From Lutibacter oricola (GTDB lineage Bacteria > Bacteroidota > Bacteroidia > Flavobacteriales > Flavobacteriaceae), in the NCBI RefSeq assembly GCF_900106565.1, contig NZ_FNNJ01000001.1:372001-436000 (forward strand): DNA of 64,000 nucleotides, in the 5' to 3' direction. Shown here piece after piece: positions 16,534 through 23,895 of the stretch. Both the position numbers and the translations under genes were made by a program. Position 1 is the first letter of the stretch, and every line of letters begins with the position of its first letter. The notes under the pieces are model-generated. The model made no database searches. It saw only the letters and a program-made list of their open reading frames with translations, and was not told the DNA's origin.

Positions 16534-17151
16534 ATGGTATTTCAAGAAATAAATAATACAATAGCTGCTGTAAAAAAGCTAGAAATTTCTAACAAACGAA
16601 AGTTAGCATTGCAACCTTTTGTTGATTACGTTCAAGCTAAAGTTTCTGCATGTAAAAACATAAATCTTAATTTTATTTGTACGCATAATTCTCGCCGAAG
16701 TCATTTATCACAGGTTTGGGCGCAGACTGCTGCACACTATTATGATGTTAAAAGTGTGTATTGCTATTCTGGTGGAACTGAAGCCACAGCAATGTTTCCA
16801 ATGGCTGCCCAAGCATTAAGTGCTGCAGGGTTTCAAATTGTAAAATTATCAGAAACAGAAAACCCAGTTTACAGTATAAAATATGCTGAAAATGAGCATC
16901 CTTTAATTGGTTTTTCAAAAACATATGATAATGATTTCAATCCAAAAGGTGAATTTGCAGCATTAATGACTTGTGATCACGCCGATGAAAATTGTCCGTT
17001 TATTGTTGGTTGCGAAGCTAGAATTCCTGTTAGATATAACGATCCAAAAGCATTTGATAATACACCACAACAAGCTGAAAAATATACAGAACGTAGCAAT
17101 CAAATAGCTTCGGAAATGTTGTATGTATTTTCTCAAATTAACATAGAATAA
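16534..17151 (+). CDS. arsC: Arsenate reductase-type low-molecular-weight phosphatase
   Basis: A 205-residue protein of the low-molecular-weight tyrosine phosphatase fold. The P-loop is CTHNSRRS (Cys49, Arg55), a C-x5-R-S signature. Further Cys residues occur at MTCDHADENCPFIVGC, the region where thioredoxin-coupled arsenate reductases hold their relay cysteines. It should reduce arsenate to arsenite for export by the ACR3 pump encoded next. At 205 residues it is longer than Bacillus ArsC (about 139); this longer form is common in Bacteroidota. Electrons may come from the CxxC protein two genes upstream, by inference. Confidence 0.85.
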   Translation: MVFQEINNTIAAVKKLEISNKRKLALQPFVDYVQAKVSACKNINLNFICTHNSRRSHLSQVWAQTAAHYYDVKSVYCYSGGTEATAMFPMAAQALSAAGFQIVKLSETENPVYSIKYAENEHPLIGFSKTYDNDFNPKGEFAALMTCDHADENCPFIVGCEARIPVRYNDPKAFDNTPQQAEKYTERSNQIASEMLYVFSQINIE

Positions 17152-17164
17152 AAAATATAATTTA

Positions 17165-17223
17165 TGTCATTCTGAATGGAGTGAAATGGTAATGAAGAAT
17201 CTTTGCTATTGTTCAGAATAACA
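17165..17223. repeat. REP-like interspersed repeat
   Basis: It begins TGTCATTCTGAA and ends TTCAGAATAACA, an almost perfect inverted pair, with AATGAAGAATCTTTGC between. This form is a common intergenic repeat in flavobacteria. It lies between arsC and acr3 and may form an RNA hairpin. Confidence 0.7.
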
Positions 17224-17239
17224 AGAAAATTAAAAACTA

Positions 17240-18268
17240 ATGAAAACAAGATTAAAATTTTTAGATAGGTTTTTAACCTTATGGATATTTTTAGCAATGG
17301 CACTTGGAGTTACTATTGGTTATTTCTTTCCGCAGGTATCTACAATAACAGAGTCATTATCGGTTGGTACTACAAATATTCCATTGGCAATTGGATTAAT
17401 TTTAATGATGTATCCGCCGTTGGCAAAAGTTGATTATAGCTTAATTCCAACAGTTTTTAAAGACACTAAATTAATGTCAATGTCCTTGTTTTTAAACTGG
17501 ATAGTTGGTCCAATATTAATGTTTGCATTGGCAATTATCTTTTTAAGAGACGAACCAGGATATATGTCTGGATTGATTTTAATTGGATTGGCACGTTGTA
17601 TTGCAATGGTAATTGTTTGGAACGATTTGGCTGGAGCAAGTAGAGAGTACGGAGCCACATTAATTGCATTAAACAGTGTTTTTCAAATAGTAACTTATAG
17701 TTTTTATGCGTGGCTATTTATAACAGTACTACCAGCTTATTTTGGATTGGAAGGTTTTGATGTAAACATTACCATTTTTGAAGTTGCTGAAAGCGTTTTA
17801 ATTTATTTAGGAATTCCGCTAGTAGCAGGGTTTTTAAGTAGAAAATATTTAACAAAATTAAGAGGTGAAGATTGGTATAACCGAAAATTTATTCCGCTAA
17901 TTTCACCAATAACATTAATAGCTCTATTGGCAACAATAGTATTAATGTTCAGCTTAAAAGGAGAGTTAATTGTTGAAATTCCTTTTGATGTATTAAAAAT
18001 TGCAGTTCCGTTAATTATCTATTTTGTGTTAATGTTCTTTGTAAGTTTCTTTACAGGAAAAGCAATGGGAATAGATTATAAGCGTAACGCAGCAGTAGCT
18101 TTTACAGCAACAGGAAACAATTTTGAATTAGCTATTGCAGTTGCCATAGCAGTTTTCGGAATAAATTCACAACAAGCATTTACAGGTGTTATTGGGCCTT
18201 TGGTTGAAGTTCCTGTATTAATTGGTTTGGTGAATGTTTCACTTTGGTTGAAGAAAAAGTATTACTAA
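17240..18268 (+). CDS. acr3: ACR3-type arsenite efflux permease
   Basis: A 342-residue inner-membrane protein with about ten hydrophobic segments, belonging to the ACR3 (bile/arsenite/riboflavin transporter) family. Recognisable blocks are [18 protein letters not shown], containing the Cys needed for transport in characterised ACR3 pumps, and [20 protein letters not shown] with the conserved Asn-Phe-Glu. It exports As(III), driven by membrane potential. Length is normal for the bacterial form. The REP-like repeats before and after it could tune its expression relative to its neighbours. Confidence 0.94.
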   Translation: MKTRLKFLDRFLTLWIFLAMALGVTIGYFFPQVSTITESLSVGTTNIPLAIGLILMMYPPLAKVDYSLIPTVFKDTKLMSMSLFLNWIVGPILMFALAIIFLRDEPGYMSGLILIGLARCIAMVIVWNDLAGASREYGATLIALNSVFQIVTYSFYAWLFITVLPAYFGLEGFDVNITIFEVAESVLIYLGIPLVAGFLSRKYLTKLRGEDWYNRKFIPLISPITLIALLATIVLMFSLKGELIVEIPFDVLKIAVPLIIYFVLMFFVSFFTGKAMGIDYKRNAAVAFTATGNNFELAIAVAIAVFGINSQQAFTGVIGPLVEVPVLIGLVNVSLWLKKKYY

Positions 18269-18273
18269 ATTAT

Positions 18274-18356
18274 TGTCATTCTGAATGAAGTGTAAACGAA
18301 ATAAAGAATCTCAAGAAGAGATTTTTCGACTTCACTATGTTTCGCTCAAAATGACA
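18274..18356. repeat. REP-like interspersed repeat
   Basis: It starts TGTCATTCTGAATGAAGTG and ends with CTCAAAATGACA, giving outer complementary ends, with an inner stem AATCTC/GAGATT. It shares the first 15 bases and the AAAGAATCT core with the repeat at 17165. Confidence 0.7.
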
Positions 18357-18377
18357 ACTTAGATAAAACAAAAAAAA

Positions 18378-19355
18378 ATGTTCGATTGGATAGAAAACCT
18401 TGCCACTTGGTTAGTGTTTTCAATATTAAATTTAGATGAAGGAAGTCATTTAGCAGAAGCTTTGCACTTCTTTATTTACGATACTATTAAAATTTTATTG
18501 CTAGTTTTTGTAGTTATCTTTTTTATGGGAATTGTAAATAGTTATTTTCCTGTTGAAAAAGTGCGAAATTATTTATCGCGTAAAAAATTATATGGCTTTG
18601 AGTATTTAATGGCTTCGTTATTTGGAACCGTTACACCGTTTTGTTCGTGTTCATCAGTTCCATTATTTATTGGTTTTGTAAAAGGAGGAATTCCTTTAGG
18701 TGTTACGTTTTCATTTTTAATTACTTCGCCTTTGGTAAATGAAGTTGCTATTGGTTTGTTTATTGGTCTTTTCGGATTGAAGACAACGGTTATTTATGTT
18801 GTAAGTGGTGTATTGTTAGGAACAATCTCTGGAATGGTACTTCAAAAATTAAAGCTTGAAAAATATTTGTCGCCTTGGGTATTACAAGTATTAGAAAATA
18901 GCCAGAAAGAAACAGAAAAATTTGAAACAGAAAAAACATCATTGAAAGAAAGGTTGCCTTCAATTTGGAGAGAAACAAAAATTATTTTAATGGGAATTTT
19001 ACCTTATGTAATTGTTGGAATTGCAATTGGAGGTTTAATGCACGGCTACATTCCTGAAGGTTTTTTTGAGCAATATATGGGTAAAGATAATTGGTTTGCT
19101 GTTCCAATGGCAACATTATTAGCAGTACCAATGTATTCAAACGCATCAGGAGTTTTACCAATTGCTCAAGTATTGGTTTCAAAAGGAATTCCGTTAGGTA
19201 CGGCAATTGCTTTTATGATGGGAGTTGTAGCGCTTTCGTTACCAGAAGCAATGTTGTTGAAAAAAGTAATGACCTTAAAGTTAATTGCCATTTTCTTTTC
19301 AGTAGTAACTTTGTGTATCATAATATCAGGATACTTATTTAATATCATATTTTAA
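18378..19355 (+). CDS. ArsP-type permease (DUF318 family)
   Basis: A 325-residue inner-membrane permease of the PF03773 family, with roughly eight hydrophobic segments in two halves. The family signature is TPFCSCSSVPLFIGF near 90-105, followed by ITSPLVNEVAIGLF; the second half has AVPMYSNASGVLPIAQ. ArsP members of this family export trivalent organoarsenicals such as methylarsenite. Other family members have no known substrate, so ArsP is suggested mainly by the arsenic context and the CSC motif. A hydrophilic loop at about 175-200 separates the halves. Confidence 0.85.
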   Translation: MFDWIENLATWLVFSILNLDEGSHLAEALHFFIYDTIKILLLVFVVIFFMGIVNSYFPVEKVRNYLSRKKLYGFEYLMASLFGTVTPFCSCSSVPLFIGFVKGGIPLGVTFSFLITSPLVNEVAIGLFIGLFGLKTTVIYVVSGVLLGTISGMVLQKLKLEKYLSPWVLQVLENSQKETEKFETEKTSLKERLPSIWRETKIILMGILPYVIVGIAIGGLMHGYIPEGFFEQYMGKDNWFAVPMATLLAVPMYSNASGVLPIAQVLVSKGIPLGTAIAFMMGVVALSLPEAMLLKKVMTLKLIAIFFSVVTLCIIISGYLFNIIF

Positions 19356-19373
19356 TCATAATAAATTTCAAAA

Positions 19374-19811
19374 ATGAAAAATTTAAAAGTTTTAGTAGTC
19401 GCAATTATTAGTTTAGTAGCAGTTTCTTGTGGAAACAAAAAAGAAAGTAAAGTGGAAGAAGTAATCGCAAAAAACAATGTTATTGAAGTAATAGATTTTC
19501 ACTCTACACATAGGTGTGTTACTTGTAAATCTATAGAATCTAACACAAAACATACGTTAGATACCTATTTTGCAAAAGAATTAAAAGAAGGAAAAATTAC
19601 TTTGCAAGTTATTGATGTTGATGCAAAAGAAAATTACAAAATTGCTGAAAAATTTGAAGCTACAGGAACAGCTTTAATTGTAAATGTTGTAAAAGATGGA
19701 AAAGAAGAAAAGATTGATTTAACAGATTTTGCTTTTTCTAACGGAAGAGACACCAAAGCATTTTCAGACCAACTAAAAGTTAAAATTGAAGAGCAGTTAA
19801 ATAAAATTTAA
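19374..19811 (+). CDS. ArsF-like lipoprotein, thioredoxin-like fold
   Basis: A 145-residue lipoprotein (lipobox AVSC near Cys19). The mature part has VIDFHSTHRCVTCKSIE with a CxxC pair, then a thioredoxin-like body. It resembles the ArsF subunit of the Shewanella ArsEFG system, which reduces nitroaromatic arsenicals before efflux. Its stop overlaps the start of the ArsG-like gene by one base, so the two are translationally coupled. The lipid anchor would place the CxxC outside the inner membrane. Function is by family and context only. Confidence 0.8.
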   Translation: MKNLKVLVVAIISLVAVSCGNKKESKVEEVIAKNNVIEVIDFHSTHRCVTCKSIESNTKHTLDTYFAKELKEGKITLQVIDVDAKENYKIAEKFEATGTALIVNVVKDGKEEKIDLTDFAFSNGRDTKAFSDQLKVKIEEQLNKI

Positions 19812-20521
19812 TGGATGTATTACAATCGTTATTAGATAATTATAACATACCAATATTATCTGCTTTTTTGTTGGGTTTAATGACGGCTATTAGTCCATGT
19901 CCATTAGCAACAAATATTACGGCAACTGCTTTTATTTCAAAAAACATTACCAATAAAAAGAAAGTTTTTTTAAGTGGTATTGTTTACTCTTTGGGTAGAG
20001 CGGTTAGCTATTCATTAATTGGATTGATACTGTTTTTTGGGGCAAGTAAATTTCATATTGCACGTTTTTTTCATCAAAATGGAGAAAAATATTTGGGTCC
20101 GTTGTTAATTATTATTGGTCTTATAATGTTGAATATTATTCGCCTTAACTTTTTAAATAAATCGAATTTTACAGAGAAATTAAGTCAAAAATTTTCTGAT
20201 AAAGGTTTGCTAGGTTCTTTTGTAATTGGAGTGTTATTTGCGTTGGCATTTTGCCCTTATAGTGGAGCTTTATATTTTGGAATGTTAATACCAATGACAA
20301 TTTCGAGTGTAGAAGGTTTATACCTACCAATTGTATTTGCTATTGGAACTGGATTACCGGTAATATTATTTACCTATTTATTGGCATTTGCAGCGGGTAG
20401 TGTTAGTGTGTTTTATAATAAAATAAAAATAATTGAAAAATGGATGCGTTATGTTGCTGGAGTAGTTTTTATTATAACAGGAACGTATTATGTTCTTATA
20501 TTTACAGGAATTATAAAGTAA
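19811..20521 (+). CDS. ArsG-like efflux permease (cytochrome c biogenesis/DsbD-like fold)
   Basis: A 236-residue inner-membrane protein with six hydrophobic segments in the DsbD/CcdA-like fold. Two Cys-Pro motifs face each other in the two halves, AISPCPLATNITATAF and LAFCPYSGALYFGM, as expected for a transmembrane thiol relay. With the ArsF-like partner directly upstream, the best reading is ArsG, reported to export aminobenzyl arsenicals in Shewanella. An alternative is that it carries electrons across the membrane to reduce the CxxC of the ArsF-like lipoprotein, as DsbD-type proteins do. Confidence 0.8.
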   Translation: MDVLQSLLDNYNIPILSAFLLGLMTAISPCPLATNITATAFISKNITNKKKVFLSGIVYSLGRAVSYSLIGLILFFGASKFHIARFFHQNGEKYLGPLLIIIGLIMLNIIRLNFLNKSNFTEKLSQKFSDKGLLGSFVIGVLFALAFCPYSGALYFGMLIPMTISSVEGLYLPIVFAIGTGLPVILFTYLLAFAAGSVSVFYNKIKIIEKWMRYVAGVVFIITGTYYVLIFTGIIK

Positions 20522-20544
20522 ATAAGTAATTATAAAACAACAAA

Positions 20545-20670
20545 ATGAATAACGGAATTAATAAAAAACAGTTGTTAATAGCAGTAGTAGTGTTTTTGGG
20601 GTCATTTGTTTTAGCAAGAGAATTTTTTGCTAATTCGGAGAGTATAAAAACATTTCTGTTTGGAAACTAA
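20545..20670 (+). CDS. 41-residue single-span membrane peptide at end of arsenic operon
   Basis: An ATG at 20545 opens 41 codons to a TAA at 20668: a short basic start (MNNGINKKQ), one hydrophobic segment (LLIAVVVFLGSFVLA) and a polar tail ending in FLFGN. It starts 23 bases after the ArsG-like gene, in the same direction, and a strong terminator follows 5-10 bases after its stop, as expected for the last gene of the operon. I do not recognise a family. It could be a small subunit of the ArsFG complex. Confidence 0.6.
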   Translation: MNNGINKKQLLIAVVVFLGSFVLAREFFANSESIKTFLFGN

Positions 20671-20674
20671 AAGT

Positions 20675-20706
20675 AAAAAAGCTCAAGTTAAAACTTGAGC
20701 TTTTTT
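20675..20706. terminator. Bidirectional terminator closing the arsenic operon
   Basis: GCTCAAGTT (20681-20689) and AACTTGAGC (20692-20700) are perfect complements, flanked by A6 and T6, so it serves the arsenic operon and the convergent decarboxylase gene. Confidence 0.92.
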
Positions 20707-20707
20707 A

Positions 20708-21946
20708 TTAATCTATATTTTTCTTTAGTTCTTTTACAAATTTAAGAAGGTCATCAACTTCTACATGGTCCATAACAATAACTTTATACCAGTTATTATT
20801 GCCATTGTGTGTGTCTGGAACTAAACCAAAGGATTGTGCTAACTCTTTAGTTACATGCTTAGATTTAAGGGTAACAATATTCATAAAAGGATCTCTAAAA
20901 TATTCAATATTTAGTTCTTTTAATTGATCTTCAAACCATTCTGTTCTTAGTAAAAGTGTGCTAATTTTTTCGAACCAACCGTAATAACCATAGCTAAATA
21001 AAATCATCCAAACGGCAATTGCATTAGCTCCAGAGCGGCTACCAGACATAGTTAAGTCCATACCATCTACATATTGAGCTTCTTTTGTTAGTACGTTTTC
21101 AATTAAATTTTTTCTGCATAAAAATACACCCGTTCCGTATGGAGCTTGTAACATTTTATGAGCATCAATTGTAAAAGATGAAATTTTTGGATTCTGAAAA
21201 TTAATCTTAGATTCCTTATTCATTATAGGGTAGATAAATCCACCAAAAGCACCATCAATATGAATTTTATATTCAACTTCATGTTTTTCTAAAATTTGAG
21301 CATACAAATTTGGGTCGTCAACAGAACCAAACATAGTTGTTGCTAAGTTAGAAATTACCATAAAGTATTTTTTACCTTTTGCTTTTTGTTCTTCAACAAT
21401 GCGGTCTAATTCTTCTTTAATAATTTCTCTTGAATTAAATTCAACAGGAATACTTACACCATCAACACTTAATAAATTTGCTCCTTTATGTACCGAGTAA
21501 TGTGTGTCTTCTGAAGAAAGAATTACCATTTCGTCTAAAGTAGCATTGTACTCTTTTTTATACAAGTTTCTGTAAATCCATAATGCTTGCATATTAGCTT
21601 CTGTACCTCCATTTGCAATGTAACCATCATAACTATTTTCTTCAGCCTTAAAAATATCTACGGCTAACACACGAATTACTTCTTTTTCTAATTCTTGCGA
21701 ACCTTTAAAAGCTTCTTCACTTTTTCCTAAAGTATGACAACCAATATTGTTTGGGTTGGCAATATAAGCCTTTAAAAGAGGTGCTTTATCTAAGTCTGCA
21801 CCTCCTAGATTAAAAACGTTTTCATCTATGTGAGAAACGGGATATCCTAGGTAGTGGCTATTTTCAAAATTAACTGTTGATGCTAAAGCATTATCAATTC
21901 GTTCAGTTAGTTTTATTCTTGATAATTTTTTCCAATATTTTTTCAT
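20708..21946 (-). CDS. PLP-dependent group II amino acid decarboxylase
   Basis: A 412-residue pyridoxal-phosphate enzyme. The PLP Lys is in TIDAHKMLQAPYGTG, with the preceding Asp-Gly in IHIDGAFGGF. Further family blocks are NGGTEANMQALW, SSEDTHYSVHKGANLL and SGSRSGANAIAVW. This combination points to the histidine/tyrosine/aspartate decarboxylase group and not to an aminotransferase. Substrate specificity cannot be assigned by eye. It stands alone, convergent with the arsenic operon through a shared terminator, and divergent from uvrC. Nothing suggests a link to arsenic. Confidence 0.85.
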   Translation of the reverse strand: MKKYWKKLSRIKLTERIDNALASTVNFENSHYLGYPVSHIDENVFNLGGADLDKAPLLKAYIANPNNIGCHTLGKSEEAFKGSQELEKEVIRVLAVDIFKAEENSYDGYIANGGTEANMQALWIYRNLYKKEYNATLDEMVILSSEDTHYSVHKGANLLSVDGVSIPVEFNSREIIKEELDRIVEEQKAKGKKYFMVISNLATTMFGSVDDPNLYAQILEKHEVEYKIHIDGAFGGFIYPIMNKESKINFQNPKISSFTIDAHKMLQAPYGTGVFLCRKNLIENVLTKEAQYVDGMDLTMSGSRSGANAIAVWMILFSYGYYGWFEKISTLLLRTEWFEDQLKELNIEYFRDPFMNIVTLKSKHVTKELAQSFGLVPDTHNGNNNWYKVIVMDHVEVDDLLKFVKELKKNID

Positions 21947-22096
21947 AAATCGTATATAAACTGTAAAAAAAGAGGGTTGAAAACGACTCTATTAAATCAG
22001 TCGCAAAAATACCACTTTACCCTATATAAAACATTAAATTAATAGGAAACTATCGGCTACTAAAAAAAGAGTATTTTTATAAGCTAATAAGCATAA

Positions 22097-22104
22097 TAAA
22101 TTTG
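22097..22104 (+). promoter_or_regulatory. TAnnTTTG box overlapping the uvrC TTG start
   Basis: TAAATTTG is a full -7 match, but its last three bases are the presumed TTG start codon. Either the promoter is elsewhere, or translation starts a little downstream. Confidence 0.35.
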
Positions 22105-23892
22105 GATTTAAAACTGCAAATAAAAACATTGCCAAACGAGCCTGGAGTTTATCAGTATTACGATAAAGATGAGGTAATAATATATGTTGGAAAAGCTAAA
22201 AATTTAAAAAAGCGAGTATCATCGTATTTTACAAAAACACACGACTCTGGAAAAACACGAGTGTTGGTTAAAAAAATAGCGAGGATAGAGCATATAGTTG
22301 TTAATACAGAAACAGATGCACTGCTTTTAGAAAACAACCTAATAAAAAAGTATCAGCCACGTTACAATGTATTGTTGAAAGACGATAAAACTTACCCGTA
22401 TATTTGTATAAAAAAGGAACGTTTTCCACGAATATTTTTAACTAGAAATGTAATTAAAGATGGGTCGGATTATTTTGGTCCTTATACCTCGGTAAAAACA
22501 GCTAGAGCTTTATTGGATCTAATAAAAGAGTTATTTCAAATTAGATCTTGTAATTATGATTTAAGTTTAAAAAATATTTCAAATAATAAGTACAAGGTTT
22601 GTTTAGATTACCATATTGGAAACTGTAAAGGACCTTGCGAGGCTTTGCAAAGAGAAGAGGATTACTCGAACAATATTTCAACAATTAGAAATATTATTAA
22701 AGGTAATTTTAAAGAATCGTTAAAACAATTTAACGATTTAATGATGAATTATGCCGCCGAAATGGAGTTTGAAGAAGCTCAAAAAATAAAAGATAAAATA
22801 GGGCTGCTTTCTAATTATCAGGCAAAATCTACCGTTGTAAATCCATCTATAAATAATGTGGATGTATTTTCAATTATTTCTGATGAGAGTTATGGCTACG
22901 TTAACTTTTTTAAAATTGCAAATGGTTCTATAATTCAATCACATACTTCAGAAATTAAAAAGAAATTAAACGAAACAGATAAGCATTTATTAGAGCTTTT
23001 TATTGTTGAAATTAGACAGCGTTTTAACTCGCAGTCTAAAGAAATTTATGTACCTTTTGAAGTTGATTTAGGTGAAAATCTTAAAGTTACAATACCTAAA
23101 TTAGGAGATAAGAAAAGAATTGTTGATTTAAGTTTACGAAACGCCAAATATTTTAGACAAGAGCGTTTTAAGCAAATTAAAATTGTTGATCCAGATAGGC
23201 ATGTAAACCGTTTGATGGCTCAAATGAAAAAAGATTTAGGTTTAAGTGAAGAACCTAGACATATTGAGTGTTTCGATAATTCAAATATACAAGGTACAAA
23301 TCCTGTTGCTGCTTGTGTGGTTTTTAAAAACGGAAAACCAAGCAAAAAAGATTATAGAAATTTTAATATTAAAACTGTTGAAGGCCCAGATGATTTTGCT
23401 TCTATGGAAGAAGTAGTTTTTAGACGTTATAAGCGTTTACAAGAAGAAGGTGAAAGCTTACCTCAGTTAGTTGTAATTGATGGAGGAAAAGGGCAATTAT
23501 CATCGGCAGTTAGAAGTTTAGATGTTTTAGGTTTACGATCAGAAATTGCAATTATTGGTATTGCTAAGCGTTTAGAAGAAATATTTTATCCAGAAGATCC
23601 TATTCCTTTATATCTAGATAAAAAATCGGAGAGTTTAAAAATTATTCAGTTTTTGAGAAACGAGGCGCATAGATTTGGTATTACTCACCATAGAAATAAA
23701 CGAAGCAAAGGAGCTTTAGAAAACGAATTAGAACAAATTAGTGGTATAGGTAAGCAAACTGTTATATCTTTATTAAAGCATTTTAAATCTGCTAAAAGAG
23801 TATCAATTGCCACTTTTGAAGATATAGAGAAAATAGTAGGTACAAGTAGAGCAACAAAAGTTTACAACCATTATAATAAAACAACCCCATAG
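22102..23892 (+). CDS. uvrC: UvrABC excinuclease subunit C
   Basis: A 596-residue nuclease that makes both cuts around a DNA lesion in nucleotide excision repair. Domain order is standard. The GIY-YIG nuclease is at the N-terminus (GVYQYYDKDE, VIYVGKAKNLKKRVSSYF). The UVR motif is near 205-240 (FEEAQKIKDKI). The RNase H-like nuclease has HIECFDNSNIQGTNPVAACVVF, and the C-terminus has helix-hairpin-helix motifs (LEQISGIGKQTVISLLKHF). No ATG fits the expected N-terminus, so a TTG start is used (DLKLQIKTLPNEPG); this start is uncertain because a -7 box overlaps it. The patatin gene begins 4 bases after the stop. Confidence 0.95.
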   Translation: MDLKLQIKTLPNEPGVYQYYDKDEVIIYVGKAKNLKKRVSSYFTKTHDSGKTRVLVKKIARIEHIVVNTETDALLLENNLIKKYQPRYNVLLKDDKTYPYICIKKERFPRIFLTRNVIKDGSDYFGPYTSVKTARALLDLIKELFQIRSCNYDLSLKNISNNKYKVCLDYHIGNCKGPCEALQREEDYSNNISTIRNIIKGNFKESLKQFNDLMMNYAAEMEFEEAQKIKDKIGLLSNYQAKSTVVNPSINNVDVFSIISDESYGYVNFFKIANGSIIQSHTSEIKKKLNETDKHLLELFIVEIRQRFNSQSKEIYVPFEVDLGENLKVTIPKLGDKKRIVDLSLRNAKYFRQERFKQIKIVDPDRHVNRLMAQMKKDLGLSEEPRHIECFDNSNIQGTNPVAACVVFKNGKPSKKDYRNFNIKTVEGPDDFASMEEVVFRRYKRLQEEGESLPQLVVIDGGKGQLSSAVRSLDVLGLRSEIAIIGIAKRLEEIFYPEDPIPLYLDKKSESLKIIQFLRNEAHRFGITHHRNKRSKGALENELEQISGIGKQTVISLLKHFKSAKRVSIATFEDIEKIVGTSRATKVYNHYNKTTP

Positions 23893-23895
23893 CTT

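Noticed and set aside
19091-19342. Plus-strand frame inside the ArsP-type permease
   Set aside because: It is out of frame with a well-supported membrane permease and has low-complexity content only.
15236-20670. Arsenic island as a recent mobile insertion
   Set aside because: No integrase, transposase, flanking tRNA or direct repeats were seen, and base composition looks like the neighbours.
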